64,000 nt of DNA from Eudoraea adriatica DSM 19308 (GCF_000382125.1 NZ_KB907546.1:558001-622000), one strand, 5' to 3'; positions 34,343 to 43,562 are shown, numbered from the stretch's first letter. The notes: generated from the letters alone by a model not told the origin. A program made the numbers and translations.

Positions 34343-36349
34343 CTAACCCGGTGTATACCATATTGGACTGGTATAGGCCCGTTCCTGTTGGCTGGTTGGG
34401 GCACCCTCGGGTAATTCCTTGCCAAAACGGAAGGCATCGTATAAATACCAGGGGGGCGTGGGAATTTCCATTACTCTGACATAATAGAAGGCCCGTTCAG
34501 ACGGGTCAAAATCGGGGTCTGTCCAAACTGTAGCCAGTTCAGACGCCCCTATTGTGTTGGTCCAGCTTGCCGTAGCAATGTCTACTGTATTTCCTACTGC
34601 CGGGACCTTACCATCTCGTCCGGGTTTTCGATTTCCGGACCAGGCCACATCGTAAACTTTTTCATGTGTATCACCATTCGCATCAAGCCATCCTTTAATG
34701 ATCTGTATACGGTCCAGGTTTGCCCCGATAGCATCTCGTATGGCATAGACCATAAAACTGGGTGATTTTCCGGAAGGTGCATTTACCAGATCACCTCCCA
34801 TGGGAACACCTTTGGCATAACCTGCGAAAGCCGGTTCCCTGCTTTGTATATCTTCTTCGGTATATTCCCAGCCACCAAAAAAGCGAACCATCATGCGCGG
34901 ACCGGTGGTGGCATAAACTTCTTTACGGTGCATGGCATCCCAGATAGACTCCCGGGTATTCTCCTTGGCCCAAACCCCGGTAATGCCTGCAGCAAGTTGC
35001 GACCAACCTAGTATTTCCCCATTTTCATTTTTCATAAAGGGATGTGTCATTCTTTCCGGAGAAGGTTCATAGCCAGTGTGTTTTCCAAAAAAATTATTTT
35101 CCTCTACGGTAGACAATGAAGTATGGCTATCTGTTGCACCCTGCAATCCAAATTTGTAAGGATTAGTTCCAAATTTTTCCTCCAGGACCAATCCATTTTT
35201 TAGAGCTTCGCGTGTATATTCATACTGAAGCATATCATCTGTTTTTGCCTCAGAAAGATCCAAATTTCCTATATCCCATTTATAGTAATCAGCAAACTCA
35301 TCGTTCACAGAAAGGAAAGGATGCGTTTCACCGTCACCTTTTATCTGGGTTATTTCATAGGTACGCTCCCATTTGGCACGCTGCTCTACATAAAATTTGT
35401 CTAGCTTTTTACCGGTATACTGGGCGTCAACAGGAAACATAATACCATTAGAGAGGTTTCCATTATGGGCTAATGTCTGTACTTGTCCCCCGGTTTTAGT
35501 TTCATAGTCTTCCAGATACTTATACAGATCAAGAGGATCCGTACTGCCAATTGGGGCCTGCGTAGTATAAGGTACTACTTGTCCTGCCTTATCTGCCCCA
35601 TCGCGAAAAATTACATTTCGGTGCATGTTTCCACCCCTGACCAAAGAAGTCCATTCAAAACCTATAAAGGCTGTAAACTGCCCTGGATCATTAAATTCTT
35701 CTGCTGCGGCAATTACATCCTCCCATATAGATTTGTACCTTTTAGCACCCGGTGAATAATTGCCAAGCAATTCAGGATCTACTTCTCCCTGTGAAAAGGT
35801 AGTAATAAGGTTTAATGTAGTCTCAACAGCCTCCTGTCCGCCGGCCCTAAAGCCATTAGACCAGCGTTCGCCCTGTTCATATTCCATAACAAAGGGCTCT
35901 GCGGCCAAAAGATCGGTAATAAACCCCAAACCGTCAGAATGGTCGGCTACAACCAACCAATCTAAAGGTCTTGCTAACCTGGCCTTCTGTCCGGAAGAAG
36001 CAGTTACTTCTTCACCCCGTGCAAATCGATAGGCTTCACGCACGCCCAACCGATTTCCAAATCCACCGGCATCCATGGAAAGCCCGGTGTGTAAATGCGT
36101 CTCTCCCCATAAAGGAAAAGTTGCGAATTCACGTTTGGCATATGGCGAATACGTTTCCCCGGTATATTTGGTAGAAAGAATGCGACGCAAGTCCTCATCG
36201 GTGTTGGTGGTTTCACCCACCTTTAAAGGTTCCTCTGATCCTTTCACGGTTTGAGAATCTGTCCTGGATTCTTTCGATTTGTCCGGAGTACATGAAATAA
36301 TGAGTGTAAAGGAAATAACTAATGCAATTAACCCGGATAATAATTTCAT
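34343..36349 (-). CDS. DUF3604 domain lipoprotein
   Basis: 668 residues, lipobox [11 protein letters not shown]3604 covers nearly the whole chain. [19 protein letters not shown] (about 80-98) and [15 protein letters not shown] (about 128-142) resemble metal-binding motifs of PHP-type phosphoesterases, with GETHLHT and ADHSD as likely ligands. A later TDSHTSL adds another. A hydrolytic role is plausible but no substrate is known for these exported proteins. Single-gene unit with a terminator at its end; a run of eight G residues lies about 40 bases upstream of its start. It sits between the sqr operon and a FadL-type porin without an obvious shared regulation. Confidence 0.82.
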   Translation of the reverse strand: MKLLSGLIALVISFTLIISCTPDKSKESRTDSQTVKGSEEPLKVGETTNTDEDLRRILSTKYTGETYSPYAKREFATFPLWGETHLHTGLSMDAGGFGNRLGVREAYRFARGEEVTASSGQKARLARPLDWLVVADHSDGLGFITDLLAAEPFVMEYEQGERWSNGFRAGGQEAVETTLNLITTFSQGEVDPELLGNYSPGAKRYKSIWEDVIAAAEEFNDPGQFTAFIGFEWTSLVRGGNMHRNVIFRDGADKAGQVVPYTTQAPIGSTDPLDLYKYLEDYETKTGGQVQTLAHNGNLSNGIMFPVDAQYTGKKLDKFYVEQRAKWERTYEITQIKGDGETHPFLSVNDEFADYYKWDIGNLDLSEAKTDDMLQYEYTREALKNGLVLEEKFGTNPYKFGLQGATDSHTSLSTVEENNFFGKHTGYEPSPERMTHPFMKNENGEILGWSQLAAGITGVWAKENTRESIWDAMHRKEVYATTGPRMMVRFFGGWEYTEEDIQSREPAFAGYAKGVPMGGDLVNAPSGKSPSFMVYAIRDAIGANLDRIQIIKGWLDANGDTHEKVYDVAWSGNRKPGRDGKVPAVGNTVDIATASWTNTIGASELATVWTDPDFDPSERAFYYVRVMEIPTPPWYLYDAFRFGKELPEGAPTSQQERAYTSPIWYTPG

Positions 36350-36388
36350 ATTTCTATCAATTTAAGTGATCAAAATTATATAACTATA

Positions 36389-36396
36389 GGGGGGGG
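36389..36396. repeat. Homopolymeric G8 tract upstream of DUF3604 gene
   Basis: A run of eight G (C on the coding strand) stands out in an AT-rich leader 40 bases upstream of the start at 36349. Slipped-strand variation here could alter promoter spacing; this is speculative. Confidence 0.35.
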
Positions 36397-36600
36397 AGAA
36401 TTCTATATAAATATAGATAATTTTCTGAATTCTGGGTTGTAAAGATGCAATTTATTTTTTAGAAGGGCGTATAACAGAATCATGTGAAACATATTAAAAA
36501 TAGGCCTTTTAGCCTGATCATATACTTACCAAATAGGAATTGTTGTATCCGATGAAATTAGCAGCAAATTATTACAATATCAGCCGCATCAATTCTGAAT

Positions 36601-36633
36601 AAAAAAAGCGGCATCCATTATGATGCCGCTTTT
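36601..36633. terminator. Terminator after the FadL-type gene
   Basis: Stem GCGGCATC (36608-36615) / GATGCCGC (36622-36629) with loop CATTAT, flanked by A7 and T4. On the minus strand it ends in T7, so it best serves the FadL-type gene that ends at 36671. Confidence 0.88.
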
Positions 36634-36670
36634 AATTTTCCGGAACGGATATTTTGTATCAGGTTCTCTG

Positions 36671-37984
36671 CTAGTTAAGGAATTTGTAACTCGCTCCAAC
36701 CATAATCATACTGGTGGTCATATCATAGGATACTTCACTTCCCGGAATTGCTCCGTAAGGAGGGAAGTTTGAAATAAACTGAGGATTAAGTAATGGTCCT
36801 GAAGTGGCCTCCCCACTAAAGCCCATGTGGTAAACACCATCAATTGCCCAACGATCACTTATTTCATAACTCAAGCCCAGTTGAAAGGCATTTTTAATAA
36901 CCGCTGTCGCGGGTACGCTAAAGAATGCCACATCACTTTCAATAGGATTTCCACTGTAGGTATATCCAAGTCGTAATGGCAATCTGTCTATACCTTTAAA
37001 CTGTATTCCCGCAGAAACAATGCTGATATTCTTCCAGCCAAATCCTGCAACGGAAAAAGTCGGGGTCCAACCTACGGCTGAAAACCCGGAAGCCTTATCG
37101 TATTGCACATACCTGTAATCAGCTGCAATATCAAACTGGCCAACAGAATAACCAAGGCCAAGGGACCACATAGCAGGATAATCTATTTTGAATTTATTCT
37201 CGCCGGTACTGGAATCAAGATAAACGTTCTCCAGCGTAAAATCGCCAAAAGACTGCTTCGTTTTATAAGAAGCTCCGGCGGAGAATCCATTACCTGAATC
37301 ATAGAATAATCCAAATTGAGCTCCAAAACCAAAAGCGGTTGACTTATCTGCAGATGGATATCCGGCAGTTGGACTTGGATTGGCAGTTGGGTTTGGTATT
37401 AATTTGAGTGATGCATAGTTGAAAGTAGGTTGAATACCTACAGAGAACTTATCGGAGAGTTCATAAGCATATGTGAATCCTAACTGCAACAAGCTGTAAT
37501 CAGATTCAACCCGGCCAAATCCGCCCATATTCTGTGGCATATTAATGGGATTGGTGGTGCTTTCCGGGAAAGTAACCCCAAATCCACTAATTCCAAAAGC
37601 CGAAGCACCAAAGGTATGCCTGCTACCTTCTTTACCCCAAACCATGGCTAAAGCTGGCAAAGGAGAAACACCTCTGTCGTCTTCAGTTGTGCCACTGAAG
37701 AAATTTCCGGTGGGTGCACCGGTACTGTCAAACTCGGGTACAGTGGAACTCAATTCCGGAGAGGAGAAGAATAAACCCAGGTCAAACTTAATGGTTTTCT
37801 CATCAAATGTTGAAAGAGAAGCAGGGTTCCATTGAATTGCACCTGAAATATCTAATGGCTGACCGGTAGCGGCCCCGCCCATCGACATGTTTACGGCACC
37901 AACACCCTGCATGATATGGCCTGCCTGTGAAAAGGCAGCAGTTGCAAATAATAGAAAACAAAGTTTTAGAAAATATGCTTTCAT
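36671..37984 (-). CDS. OmpP1/FadL-family outer-membrane porin
   Basis: About 437 residues from the ATG at 37984. I prefer this start because it gives a normal signal peptide (MKAYFLKLCFLLFATAAFSQA); a longer frame would begin at 38029. The mature N-terminus GHIMQGVGAVNMSMGGA is the FadL-family hatch pattern with the NPA motif in IQWNPASLS. Beta-barrel strands fill the rest, ending YKFLN. FadL-type channels let hydrophobic compounds cross the outer membrane. It has its own promoter with a Crp/Fnr-type palindrome (ATGAT-N4-ATCAT) and is divergent from the persulfide dioxygenase gene, so it may belong to the sulfur regulon; its cargo could be a hydrophobic sulfur compound or elemental sulfur, which is inference. 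Confidence 0.88.
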   Translation of the reverse strand: MKAYFLKLCFLLFATAAFSQAGHIMQGVGAVNMSMGGAATGQPLDISGAIQWNPASLSTFDEKTIKFDLGLFFSSPELSSTVPEFDSTGAPTGNFFSGTTEDDRGVSPLPALAMVWGKEGSRHTFGASAFGISGFGVTFPESTTNPINMPQNMGGFGRVESDYSLLQLGFTYAYELSDKFSVGIQPTFNYASLKLIPNPTANPSPTAGYPSADKSTAFGFGAQFGLFYDSGNGFSAGASYKTKQSFGDFTLENVYLDSSTGENKFKIDYPAMWSLGLGYSVGQFDIAADYRYVQYDKASGFSAVGWTPTFSVAGFGWKNISIVSAGIQFKGIDRLPLRLGYTYSGNPIESDVAFFSVPATAVIKNAFQLGLSYEISDRWAIDGVYHMGFSGEATSGPLLNPQFISNFPPYGAIPGSEVSYDMTTSMIMVGASYKFLN

Positions 37985-38080
37985 GTTTAAATGATTTATG
38001 CAACTAAAAACAAATCCTAACCGCTTCAATCAAAGGTTATTTTTTATTGATAATTGCTGGTTAATATCTCAAATTTGAAT

Positions 38081-38124
38081 CAAAATTAACTTCAACATTA
38101 TCAATTATTTATGATAAATATCAT
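38081..38124 (-). promoter_or_regulatory. Crp/Fnr-type operator plus -10 box for the FadL-type gene
   Basis: On the minus strand the palindrome ATGAT-AAAT-ATCAT (38111-38124) is followed by TAATTTTG (38088 down to 38081). Centre to box start is 29.5 bp, exactly as at the DUF2892, TolC and P2 promoters. Confidence 0.68.
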
Positions 38125-38261
38125 AGATTATATCCGTGCATAACAAAGCCTCAAACAGAGTGAATTAATGTCAAAATATCTTTATTTATAACCTCATAAA
38201 ACCCTTATTATGAGTAGTTTATGAATTTTGATTTTTGTATTGTTTCCATAAAGAAAGTTGT

Positions 38262-38305
38262 GTAACCAAAGTTACATTCAAGGGGTGGAAGGGTGCTAAT
38301 TTTTG
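38262..38305 (+). promoter_or_regulatory. P1 operator-promoter of the persulfide dioxygenase operon
   Basis: GTAAC-CAAA-GTTAC (38262-38275), with TAATTTTTG ending at 38305. Its TTTG is at the same offset (33.5 bp from the centre) as in the other modules. Confidence 0.6.
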
Positions 38306-38362
38306 TAATTTTAAAATATAAATTTGCGTCAAACAGGACTCATTGGATAATAGCAGTGTGAA

Positions 38363-38406
38363 ATGATAATTGTCATTCTTTTTTGGTTGTCAAAAAGCGA
38401 GTTTTG
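38363..38406 (+). promoter_or_regulatory. Weaker third operator-like module before the same operon
   Basis: ATGAT-AATT-GTCAT (38363-38376) is an inverted repeat with one mismatch. GAGTTTTG (38399-38406) puts TTTG at the standard offset but has GA in place of TA. It overlaps the first base of the P2 operator. Confidence 0.35.
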
Positions 38407-38449
38407 TAACCTTGGTTACTGTAAAAGTGTTATATCCTTAATACTTTTA
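38406..38449 (+). promoter_or_regulatory. P2 operator-promoter of the persulfide dioxygenase operon
   Basis: GTAAC-CTTG-GTTAC (38406-38419) and TACTTTTA (38442-38449), centre to box start 29.5 bp. It is the promoter proximal to the gene at 38486. Confidence 0.68.
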
Positions 38450-38485
38450 TGATGTAGTTGAGGTAAGGTTACAAAAATTAAAGAA

Positions 38486-39901
38486 ATGAAAATTGAACAG
38501 ATTTATACAGGATGTCTGGCCCATGCAGCTTATTACATAGAAAGTAAAGGAGAAGCTGCCATATTTGATCCATTGAGAGAGGTAGAACCCTATATTGAAA
38601 GGGCAAAAAAAGATAATGCCTTAATAAAGTATGTTTTTGAGACTCATTTTCATGCAGATTTTGTTAGTGGTCATTTAGATTTAAAGAAAAAAACCGGTGC
38701 AGAAATTGTTTTTGGCCCTACTGCCAAACCCGGATATGAGGCTACCGTTGCCAAAGACAATCAAATTTTCAGGGTTGGCGATTATCAGGTTAAAGTGATT
38801 CACACCCCGGGGCATACTATGGAGAGCACTACCTATTTGTTAATTGATGAGAATGGAGAGGAGCATGGCATAATAACCGGTGATACATTATTTATTGGAG
38901 ATGTTGGCAGACCAGATCTTGCCCAGCACGTAATTTCTGAACTTACAGAGGAAAAACTGGCAGGGCATTTATACGATTCACTTCGTAACAAAATAATGCC
39001 ACTAAAAGATAATTTGATTGTTTACCCTAACCATGGGGCTGGTTCTGCCTGTGGAAAAATGATGAGTAAGGAGACAACGGACACTTTGGGGCATCAGAAA
39101 AAAGTTAATTATGCGCTTAGGGCTAATATGACAAAAGATGAGTTCATAAAGGAACTGCTTACGGGCTTAACAGCACCTCCGGGTTATTTTCCACAAAATG
39201 TTTTGATGAATATTAAAGGATATGAGAGTCTGGACACCATTAAAGAAAGAGGGGAAAAACCTTTGTCAGCTGATGCCTTTGAAGTAGCTGCAAATGAAAC
39301 GAAGGCTCTAATGCTGGATACGCGCACACCGAGAGATTTTGCAAGAGGCCATATTCCTAATAGCATAAATATAGGCCTGGATGGAAATTTTGCACAGTGG
39401 GTTGGAGAATTGATACCCGATGTAAAACAGGAAATTTTGTTAATAACCTATCCGGGTAAGGAAGAAGAGGCCATAACCAGACTTTCAAGAGTTGGTTATG
39501 ACCATACTATTGGTTACCTGGATGGTGGATTTGATGCATGGCAAAAAAGTAAGAAGCAGGTTGAAAGAATTAAAAGGATAACTGCAGAACAATTTGAAAA
39601 GGCATATTTTGGAGAAGGACCACTTGCCTTTGATGTAAGGAAAAAAAGTGAATTCGATTCCGAACATGTCATTGGTGCCATCAATATTCCTTTAAATGAA
39701 TTAAATCAGCATCTTTCTCAATTTCCTAAGGATAAACCCTTTGTGCTTTATTGTGAAGGAGGCTATAGAAGTATGATCGCAGCATCCATGTTAATGCAGC
39801 GGGGTTGGGACGATTTTGTTGATGTCTCTGACGGATTTGATGAAATTAAAAAAACAAAGGTTGAGAAATCGGAGTATAAATGTCCGACAACCATGTTATA
39901 A
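38486..39901 (+). CDS. Persulfide dioxygenase-rhodanese fusion (CstB-like)
   Basis: 471 residues in three parts. The metallo-beta-lactamase domain (1-245) has ETHFHADFVSGH (His54, His56, Asp58, His63), His110 in HTPGHTMEST and Asp133 in TGDTLFIGDVGRPD. His110 and Asp133 are in the positions of ETHE1 iron ligands, with His183 nearby in PNHGAGSACG. A rhodanese-like domain without the catalytic Cys follows (about 255-355). A C-terminal active rhodanese has Cys423 in LYCEGGYRS (about 365-455). This is the architecture of Staphylococcus CstB, which oxidises glutathione or coenzyme A persulfides to sulfite and thiosulfate. It is cytoplasmic, with two Crp/Fnr-type promoters upstream. The gene for SQR, its likely source of persulfide, is about 5 kb upstream. 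No CsoR/CstR-type repressor is next to it. Confidence 0.9.
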   Translation: MKIEQIYTGCLAHAAYYIESKGEAAIFDPLREVEPYIERAKKDNALIKYVFETHFHADFVSGHLDLKKKTGAEIVFGPTAKPGYEATVAKDNQIFRVGDYQVKVIHTPGHTMESTTYLLIDENGEEHGIITGDTLFIGDVGRPDLAQHVISELTEEKLAGHLYDSLRNKIMPLKDNLIVYPNHGAGSACGKMMSKETTDTLGHQKKVNYALRANMTKDEFIKELLTGLTAPPGYFPQNVLMNIKGYESLDTIKERGEKPLSADAFEVAANETKALMLDTRTPRDFARGHIPNSINIGLDGNFAQWVGELIPDVKQEILLITYPGKEEEAITRLSRVGYDHTIGYLDGGFDAWQKSKKQVERIKRITAEQFEKAYFGEGPLAFDVRKKSEFDSEHVIGAINIPLNELNQHLSQFPKDKPFVLYCEGGYRSMIAASMLMQRGWDDFVDVSDGFDEIKKTKVEKSEYKCPTTML

Positions 39902-39937
39902 AAATTTGTTTTAAAGTTTGTTTTGGTTGATTGTTTC

Positions 39938-39968
39938 GGGAATGGCCAAATTATATTTGGTCGTTCCC
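39938..39968 (+). terminator. Imperfect hairpin between dioxygenase and rhodanese genes
   Basis: GGGAATGGCCAAA / TTTGGTCGTTCCC with one or two internal mismatches and a TTATA loop, then a short T/C run. It could attenuate transcription into the rhodanese gene rather than stop it. Confidence 0.45.
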
Positions 39969-40010
39969 TTTCCAACCAGAACGTTTGAATTTATTTAAAA
40001 AACTATATTA

Positions 40011-40355
40011 ATGTCATTATTTAAATCGTTATTCGGTTCTAAAGCTGAACTATCAGATAAATTTGAAGTATTGGAGGCATCCATGTATAAGGAGGCTATC
40101 TCAGACCCGAATGTGCAGTTGGTTGATGTAAGAACTGCCAGGGAATATCAACGGTGGCATATTGGAAAGGCCATAAATATAGATTTCTTTAATACGGGAG
40201 ATTTTCAAAAATCATTTGAAAAATTACAAAAGGACAAACCTGTTTATCTTTATTGCCAGTCCGGAAACAGAAGTCAAAAGGCGGCAAGAAAACTTATTGA
40301 AATGGGCTTTGAAAAGATTTATGATCTTAAGGGTGGAATTTTAAGATGGCAATAG
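40011..40355 (+). CDS. Single-domain rhodanese-like sulfurtransferase
   Basis: 114 residues with one rhodanese domain; VQLVDVRTAREYQRWHIG is the typical entry and CQSGNRS contains the persulfide Cys82. The six-residue loop after the Cys is the thiosulfate-type length. It lies 109 bases after the persulfide dioxygenase gene with only an imperfect hairpin between, so it is likely in the same regulated unit. It may pass sulfane sulfur to TusE or to glutathione-like thiols. Confidence 0.92.
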   Translation: MSLFKSLFGSKAELSDKFEVLEASMYKEAISDPNVQLVDVRTAREYQRWHIGKAINIDFFNTGDFQKSFEKLQKDKPVYLYCQSGNRSQKAARKLIEMGFEKIYDLKGGILRWQ

Positions 40356-40388
40356 TGTTATAATTACCTAAGTAAATAAATAGAAATT

Positions 40389-40658
40389 ATGAAGGCATCC
40401 GTAATAATTCAAAATCTAAAGTGTGGTGGTTGTGCCAAAACAATCATCAGTAAGCTGTCAGAAATGAATGCTCTTTCTGATATTGATGTGGATATAGAAA
40501 CGGCGACTGTTCATTTTACCTGTGAAAATATGGATGATGCCATTCTAGTCAAGGATAAACTTAAATCAATTGGGTATCCTTCTATTGAGTATAAAAATTC
40601 GGTTGCCGCCAGGGCCAGATCTTTTGTAAGTTGCGCCAATGGTAAAATGTCGAAATAA
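40389..40658 (+). CDS. Small heavy-metal-associated (HMA) domain protein
   Basis: 89 residues. The beta-alpha-beta ferredoxin-like HMA fold is headed by VIIQNLKCGGCAKTIIS with Cys12 and Cys15 in the C-x2-C metal site. The hydrophobic and acidic periodicity that follows (DIDVDIETATVHF) is typical. It may bind copper or another thiophilic ion, or, in this context, sulfane sulfur. Its stop (TAA) overlaps the ATG of the cytochrome-like gene downstream by one base (TAATG), which couples the two. Confidence 0.82.
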   Translation: MKASVIIQNLKCGGCAKTIISKLSEMNALSDIDVDIETATVHFTCENMDDAILVKDKLKSIGYPSIEYKNSVAARARSFVSCANGKMSK

Positions 40659-41716
40659 TGAAATACGTGTTTCTAATTTCCCTGTTCGTAGGTTTAACTG
40701 CATGCAAAGACTCGCCCAAAACAACCATTCAGGATTCCAAAAATATCTCAAAAACACATGTATTAACTAATCAGTCTCTTATAGGCCGGGAATTGCTGGA
40801 AAAAGAGTGCTACCCCTGCCATAATCCCAAAACCCCGCATCAAGAATTGATTGCACCACCTATGATTGCAATTAAGAAGCATTATCTTAAAGCAACTGCT
40901 TCCAGGGATGAATTTGTAAAGGAGATTATGAACTGGGTAAAAGGCCCCAATAAGGAAAATTCTAAAATCCCGGGAGCCCTTAATAAATTTGGTATTATGC
41001 CTTATCAAACCTTTCCAGATCAAACAATTTCTCAAATTGCAGAATATTTATATGATAATGAAATTGAAACACCAGATTGGTTCCAAAATAGCAGTGGTAA
41101 GGGAAAAGGCAAAAGAAAAGGACAGCGAAAAGGAAGTGGTATGGAGAAATGCTCAGGGGCTTGCATGAGCAATGCTAAAGGTAAGTGTAAGCATATGCAG
41201 CAGGCTGAAACAGACACACTTGAAAAATTTAAACGCTTAGGTAAGAAATACGCATCTGCCTCAAAAGCTGCATTGGGCAAGAAGTTGATGTCAGCCATTG
41301 CTAAAAATGGCCCGGACGGCGCTGTCGAATTTTGTAATATAAATGCACTATCGTTAACAGACAGTCTGTCTTTAACATACGGTGCTCAAATAAGACGTGT
41401 TACTGATAAGCCCCGGAATCCATTGAATAAAGCAAGCAGCAGAGAGCTAATTCATATAGAAGACTTTAAAGAGAAACTTGCAACCGGTAATGCCCTGGAA
41501 CCTGTTCTGGATTTAAATAAAGATGGACAGGTAACTTTCTATTCCCCTATAATTACAAATGCCATGTGCCTCCAATGTCATGGAAAGCCGGAGGTTCAGA
41601 TTGTCACTTCCACTTTATCCAGACTGGACATGCTTTATCCAAAGGATATGGCCCGCGAATACAAGGAAGACGAGGTCCGGGGAATCTGGGCCATAAGTTT
41701 TAAGGAAAACAATTAA
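40658..41716 (+). CDS. Diheme c-type lipoprotein with DUF3365 domain
   Basis: 352 residues, lipobox GLTACK (Cys16). The first heme site CYPCH (51-55) belongs to a small cytochrome c domain (about 40-130). A Gly/Lys/Arg-rich linker (GKGKGKRKGQRKGSG) and a Cys-rich patch, CSGACMSNAKGKC, follow. A DUF3365/Tll0287-like domain (about 190-350) then carries the second heme motif CLQCH (304-308). The DUF3365 sensor-like fold binds heme or small ligands in related proteins. Coupled by overlap to the HMA gene. Probably an electron carrier or redox sensor in the envelope that takes electrons from sulfur oxidation; its exact partner is not visible. Confidence 0.78.
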   Translation: MKYVFLISLFVGLTACKDSPKTTIQDSKNISKTHVLTNQSLIGRELLEKECYPCHNPKTPHQELIAPPMIAIKKHYLKATASRDEFVKEIMNWVKGPNKENSKIPGALNKFGIMPYQTFPDQTISQIAEYLYDNEIETPDWFQNSSGKGKGKRKGQRKGSGMEKCSGACMSNAKGKCKHMQQAETDTLEKFKRLGKKYASASKAALGKKLMSAIAKNGPDGAVEFCNINALSLTDSLSLTYGAQIRRVTDKPRNPLNKASSRELIHIEDFKEKLATGNALEPVLDLNKDGQVTFYSPIITNAMCLQCHGKPEVQIVTSTLSRLDMLYPKDMAREYKEDEVRGIWAISFKENN

Positions 41717-41727
41717 AGGGTATTTAC

Positions 41728-42609
41728 TTAATCGCCATCTTTAGGTTTTCCAAAACCATATAAGTTCTGATGTACAAAATCATGTGGGAACTTATCATCT
41801 CCGGGGAAACCAAGCTCAATGGTTCCGCTATCTTCGGGAACATGATTTGTCTTGAAAATATAGTCCCAGAGACTTAAGCTGATCCCGAAATTAATACCAT
41901 ATTTACCTTCTGGTAAATCCATTGCATGATGATATAAATGCATTACCGGGTTGTTTAATATATACTTAAAAGGACCATAGGTAATTTTAATATTCGAGTG
42001 GTTTAAATGACCAATGGCAATTGCAAAAAAGTGAACTATATAAGCTTGTTCGGGTTCAAATCCTCCCAAAATCATTACACCAAAGGTTTTTAAAGGTTTG
42101 TACAGTATATTCTCCATCCAGTGGTATCTAAGATGTGCCGCAAATCCCATTTCTTTGACAGAATGATGCACTTTATGAAAATTCCATAAGAATGAATACT
42201 TGTGAAGCAGAACATGTGTAAACCATTGTACAAAATCCAGAACAATAAAAAACAAAAGTAATTGCAGCCACATGGGATATGCCGAAATATCTACAATAGC
42301 AAGACTTTTAGAGGTAATACCCAAATCACTGAATAAGGCTTCCAATAATTTATAGAATCCACTTATGGCTATGGCGAACATGAAAAAATTAAAGAACATG
42401 TAAAAAGCATCCAGCCAAAAATCTTTTCTAAAAATAGATTGATCCTTTCGCCAGGGAAAGAGGATTTCCAGAATCCAGACTACCAAAGAAATAGCTACCA
42501 GGCCCCAAAAATAATTGGTATACCAGGGCACTTCGAACAGAATGGACTTCCAGGTCCATTGAACACTTCCCGTAAAAGCTGAGACAAACGCATCGATATA
42601 TTTTTCCAT
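41728..42609 (-). CDS. Sterol desaturase / fatty acid hydroxylase family protein
   Basis: 293 residues with four or so transmembrane segments and the histidine clusters of membrane di-iron hydroxylases: FTHVLLHKYSFLWNFH, KVHHS, HLNHSNIK and HLYHHAMD. Its family adds hydroxyl groups to or desaturates lipids. It is the last gene of the sulfite dehydrogenase operon, 11 bases after the rhodanese gene. A link between sulfite handling and a lipid hydroxylase could involve sulfonolipids, which this phylum makes; that is speculation. Otherwise an ordinary membrane lipid hydroxylase. Confidence 0.85.
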   Translation of the reverse strand: MEKYIDAFVSAFTGSVQWTWKSILFEVPWYTNYFWGLVAISLVVWILEILFPWRKDQSIFRKDFWLDAFYMFFNFFMFAIAISGFYKLLEALFSDLGITSKSLAIVDISAYPMWLQLLLFFIVLDFVQWFTHVLLHKYSFLWNFHKVHHSVKEMGFAAHLRYHWMENILYKPLKTFGVMILGGFEPEQAYIVHFFAIAIGHLNHSNIKITYGPFKYILNNPVMHLYHHAMDLPEGKYGINFGISLSLWDYIFKTNHVPEDSGTIELGFPGDDKFPHDFVHQNLYGFGKPKDGD

Positions 42610-42620
42610 AACTTTTTATT

Positions 42621-43562
42621 TTATAACATTAAACTATCTTTTTCATAAGGTAAATCATTAAAATAACTCCATTCTACCCAGGATCCGTCATAATTCCTGA
42701 CATTTTCAAAACCCAACAATTCTTTTAATACAAAGGTAGTTAAAGATGATCTGTAACCGGTATGGCAATAAACAACAACTGTATCTTTTAAATTCATTTC
42801 CAGGACGTTGTATATTTCCTGCAATTCTTCAGCAGACCTGAACTTTTTACTATTTCTGAGGTCAATCGCTTTTGCCCAATCTATATGAATACTATTTTGT
42901 ATTCTCCCCGCTTTTGATGCCCCTTTTTTAATGAGGGTTCCATTGTATTCTTCTGAACTCCGGGTATCAACGATACGAATATTACTGTTCCGGTTGCCCA
43001 GTAAGCTAATTAGTTCTTCCTTATCAATCCACAAATTTTCATTGCTTTTTTCGGGAAGGTAGAATTGGGTAGGAGCATATGATACTGGTTTTACAGTAAG
43101 TTTTTCACCTGCCCCGCCCCAGCAGTTTAAGCCGCCATTTAATATCTTTACAGAATCAAAATCATAGGATTTTAACAGGCACCATAAACGGGCTGCATCA
43201 TATGATCCCTTATCGTCATATATTACGATTAGATCGTCATTTTCAATGCCTAACCTGCTAAATAGCCGCTCAATATTTTCTTTATCTGCTCTCATTCCTT
43301 CGTAAGGGAGTGAATTATCAGAAATATCCGTACGCCAAATATTTATTGACCCATTTATATGCCCTGCCCGATAATTCTCAGGACTTCTGAAATCAACTAT
43401 TTTTAAATTTTCATCTTCAAAAATTCCAGCCAGTTCTTTTGCCTCAATAAGATGTTCCGTAGAAGCATAATTTGTTAAGACACTGTTTTGTGTTTCATTG
43501 ATTCCTTTACAGGAGAGAAGCAATATATATAAAGCGGCATAAAGACTAATTCTCAAGATCAT
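42621..43562 (-). CDS. Tandem-rhodanese sulfurtransferase lipoprotein
   Basis: About 313 residues from the ATG at 43562, which I chose because it gives a short lipoprotein signal (LLLSCKG). The longer frame starts at 43589. Two rhodanese domains occur in tandem. The first (about 40-150, with KIVDFRSPENYRAGHI) lacks a catalytic Cys. The second (about 165-305) has VYCHTGYRSS with the persulfide Cys. This is the layout of thiosulfate or 3-mercaptopyruvate sulfurtransferases. As a predicted envelope lipoprotein it may take sulfur from thiosulfate beside SorA. It overlaps the end of the cytochrome gene by 17 bases. Confidence 0.85.
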   Translation of the reverse strand: MILRISLYAALYILLLSCKGINETQNSVLTNYASTEHLIEAKELAGIFEDENLKIVDFRSPENYRAGHINGSINIWRTDISDNSLPYEGMRADKENIERLFSRLGIENDDLIVIYDDKGSYDAARLWCLLKSYDFDSVKILNGGLNCWGGAGEKLTVKPVSYAPTQFYLPEKSNENLWIDKEELISLLGNRNSNIRIVDTRSSEEYNGTLIKKGASKAGRIQNSIHIDWAKAIDLRNSKKFRSAEELQEIYNVLEMNLKDTVVVYCHTGYRSSLTTFVLKELLGFENVRNYDGSWVEWSYFNDLPYEKDSLML

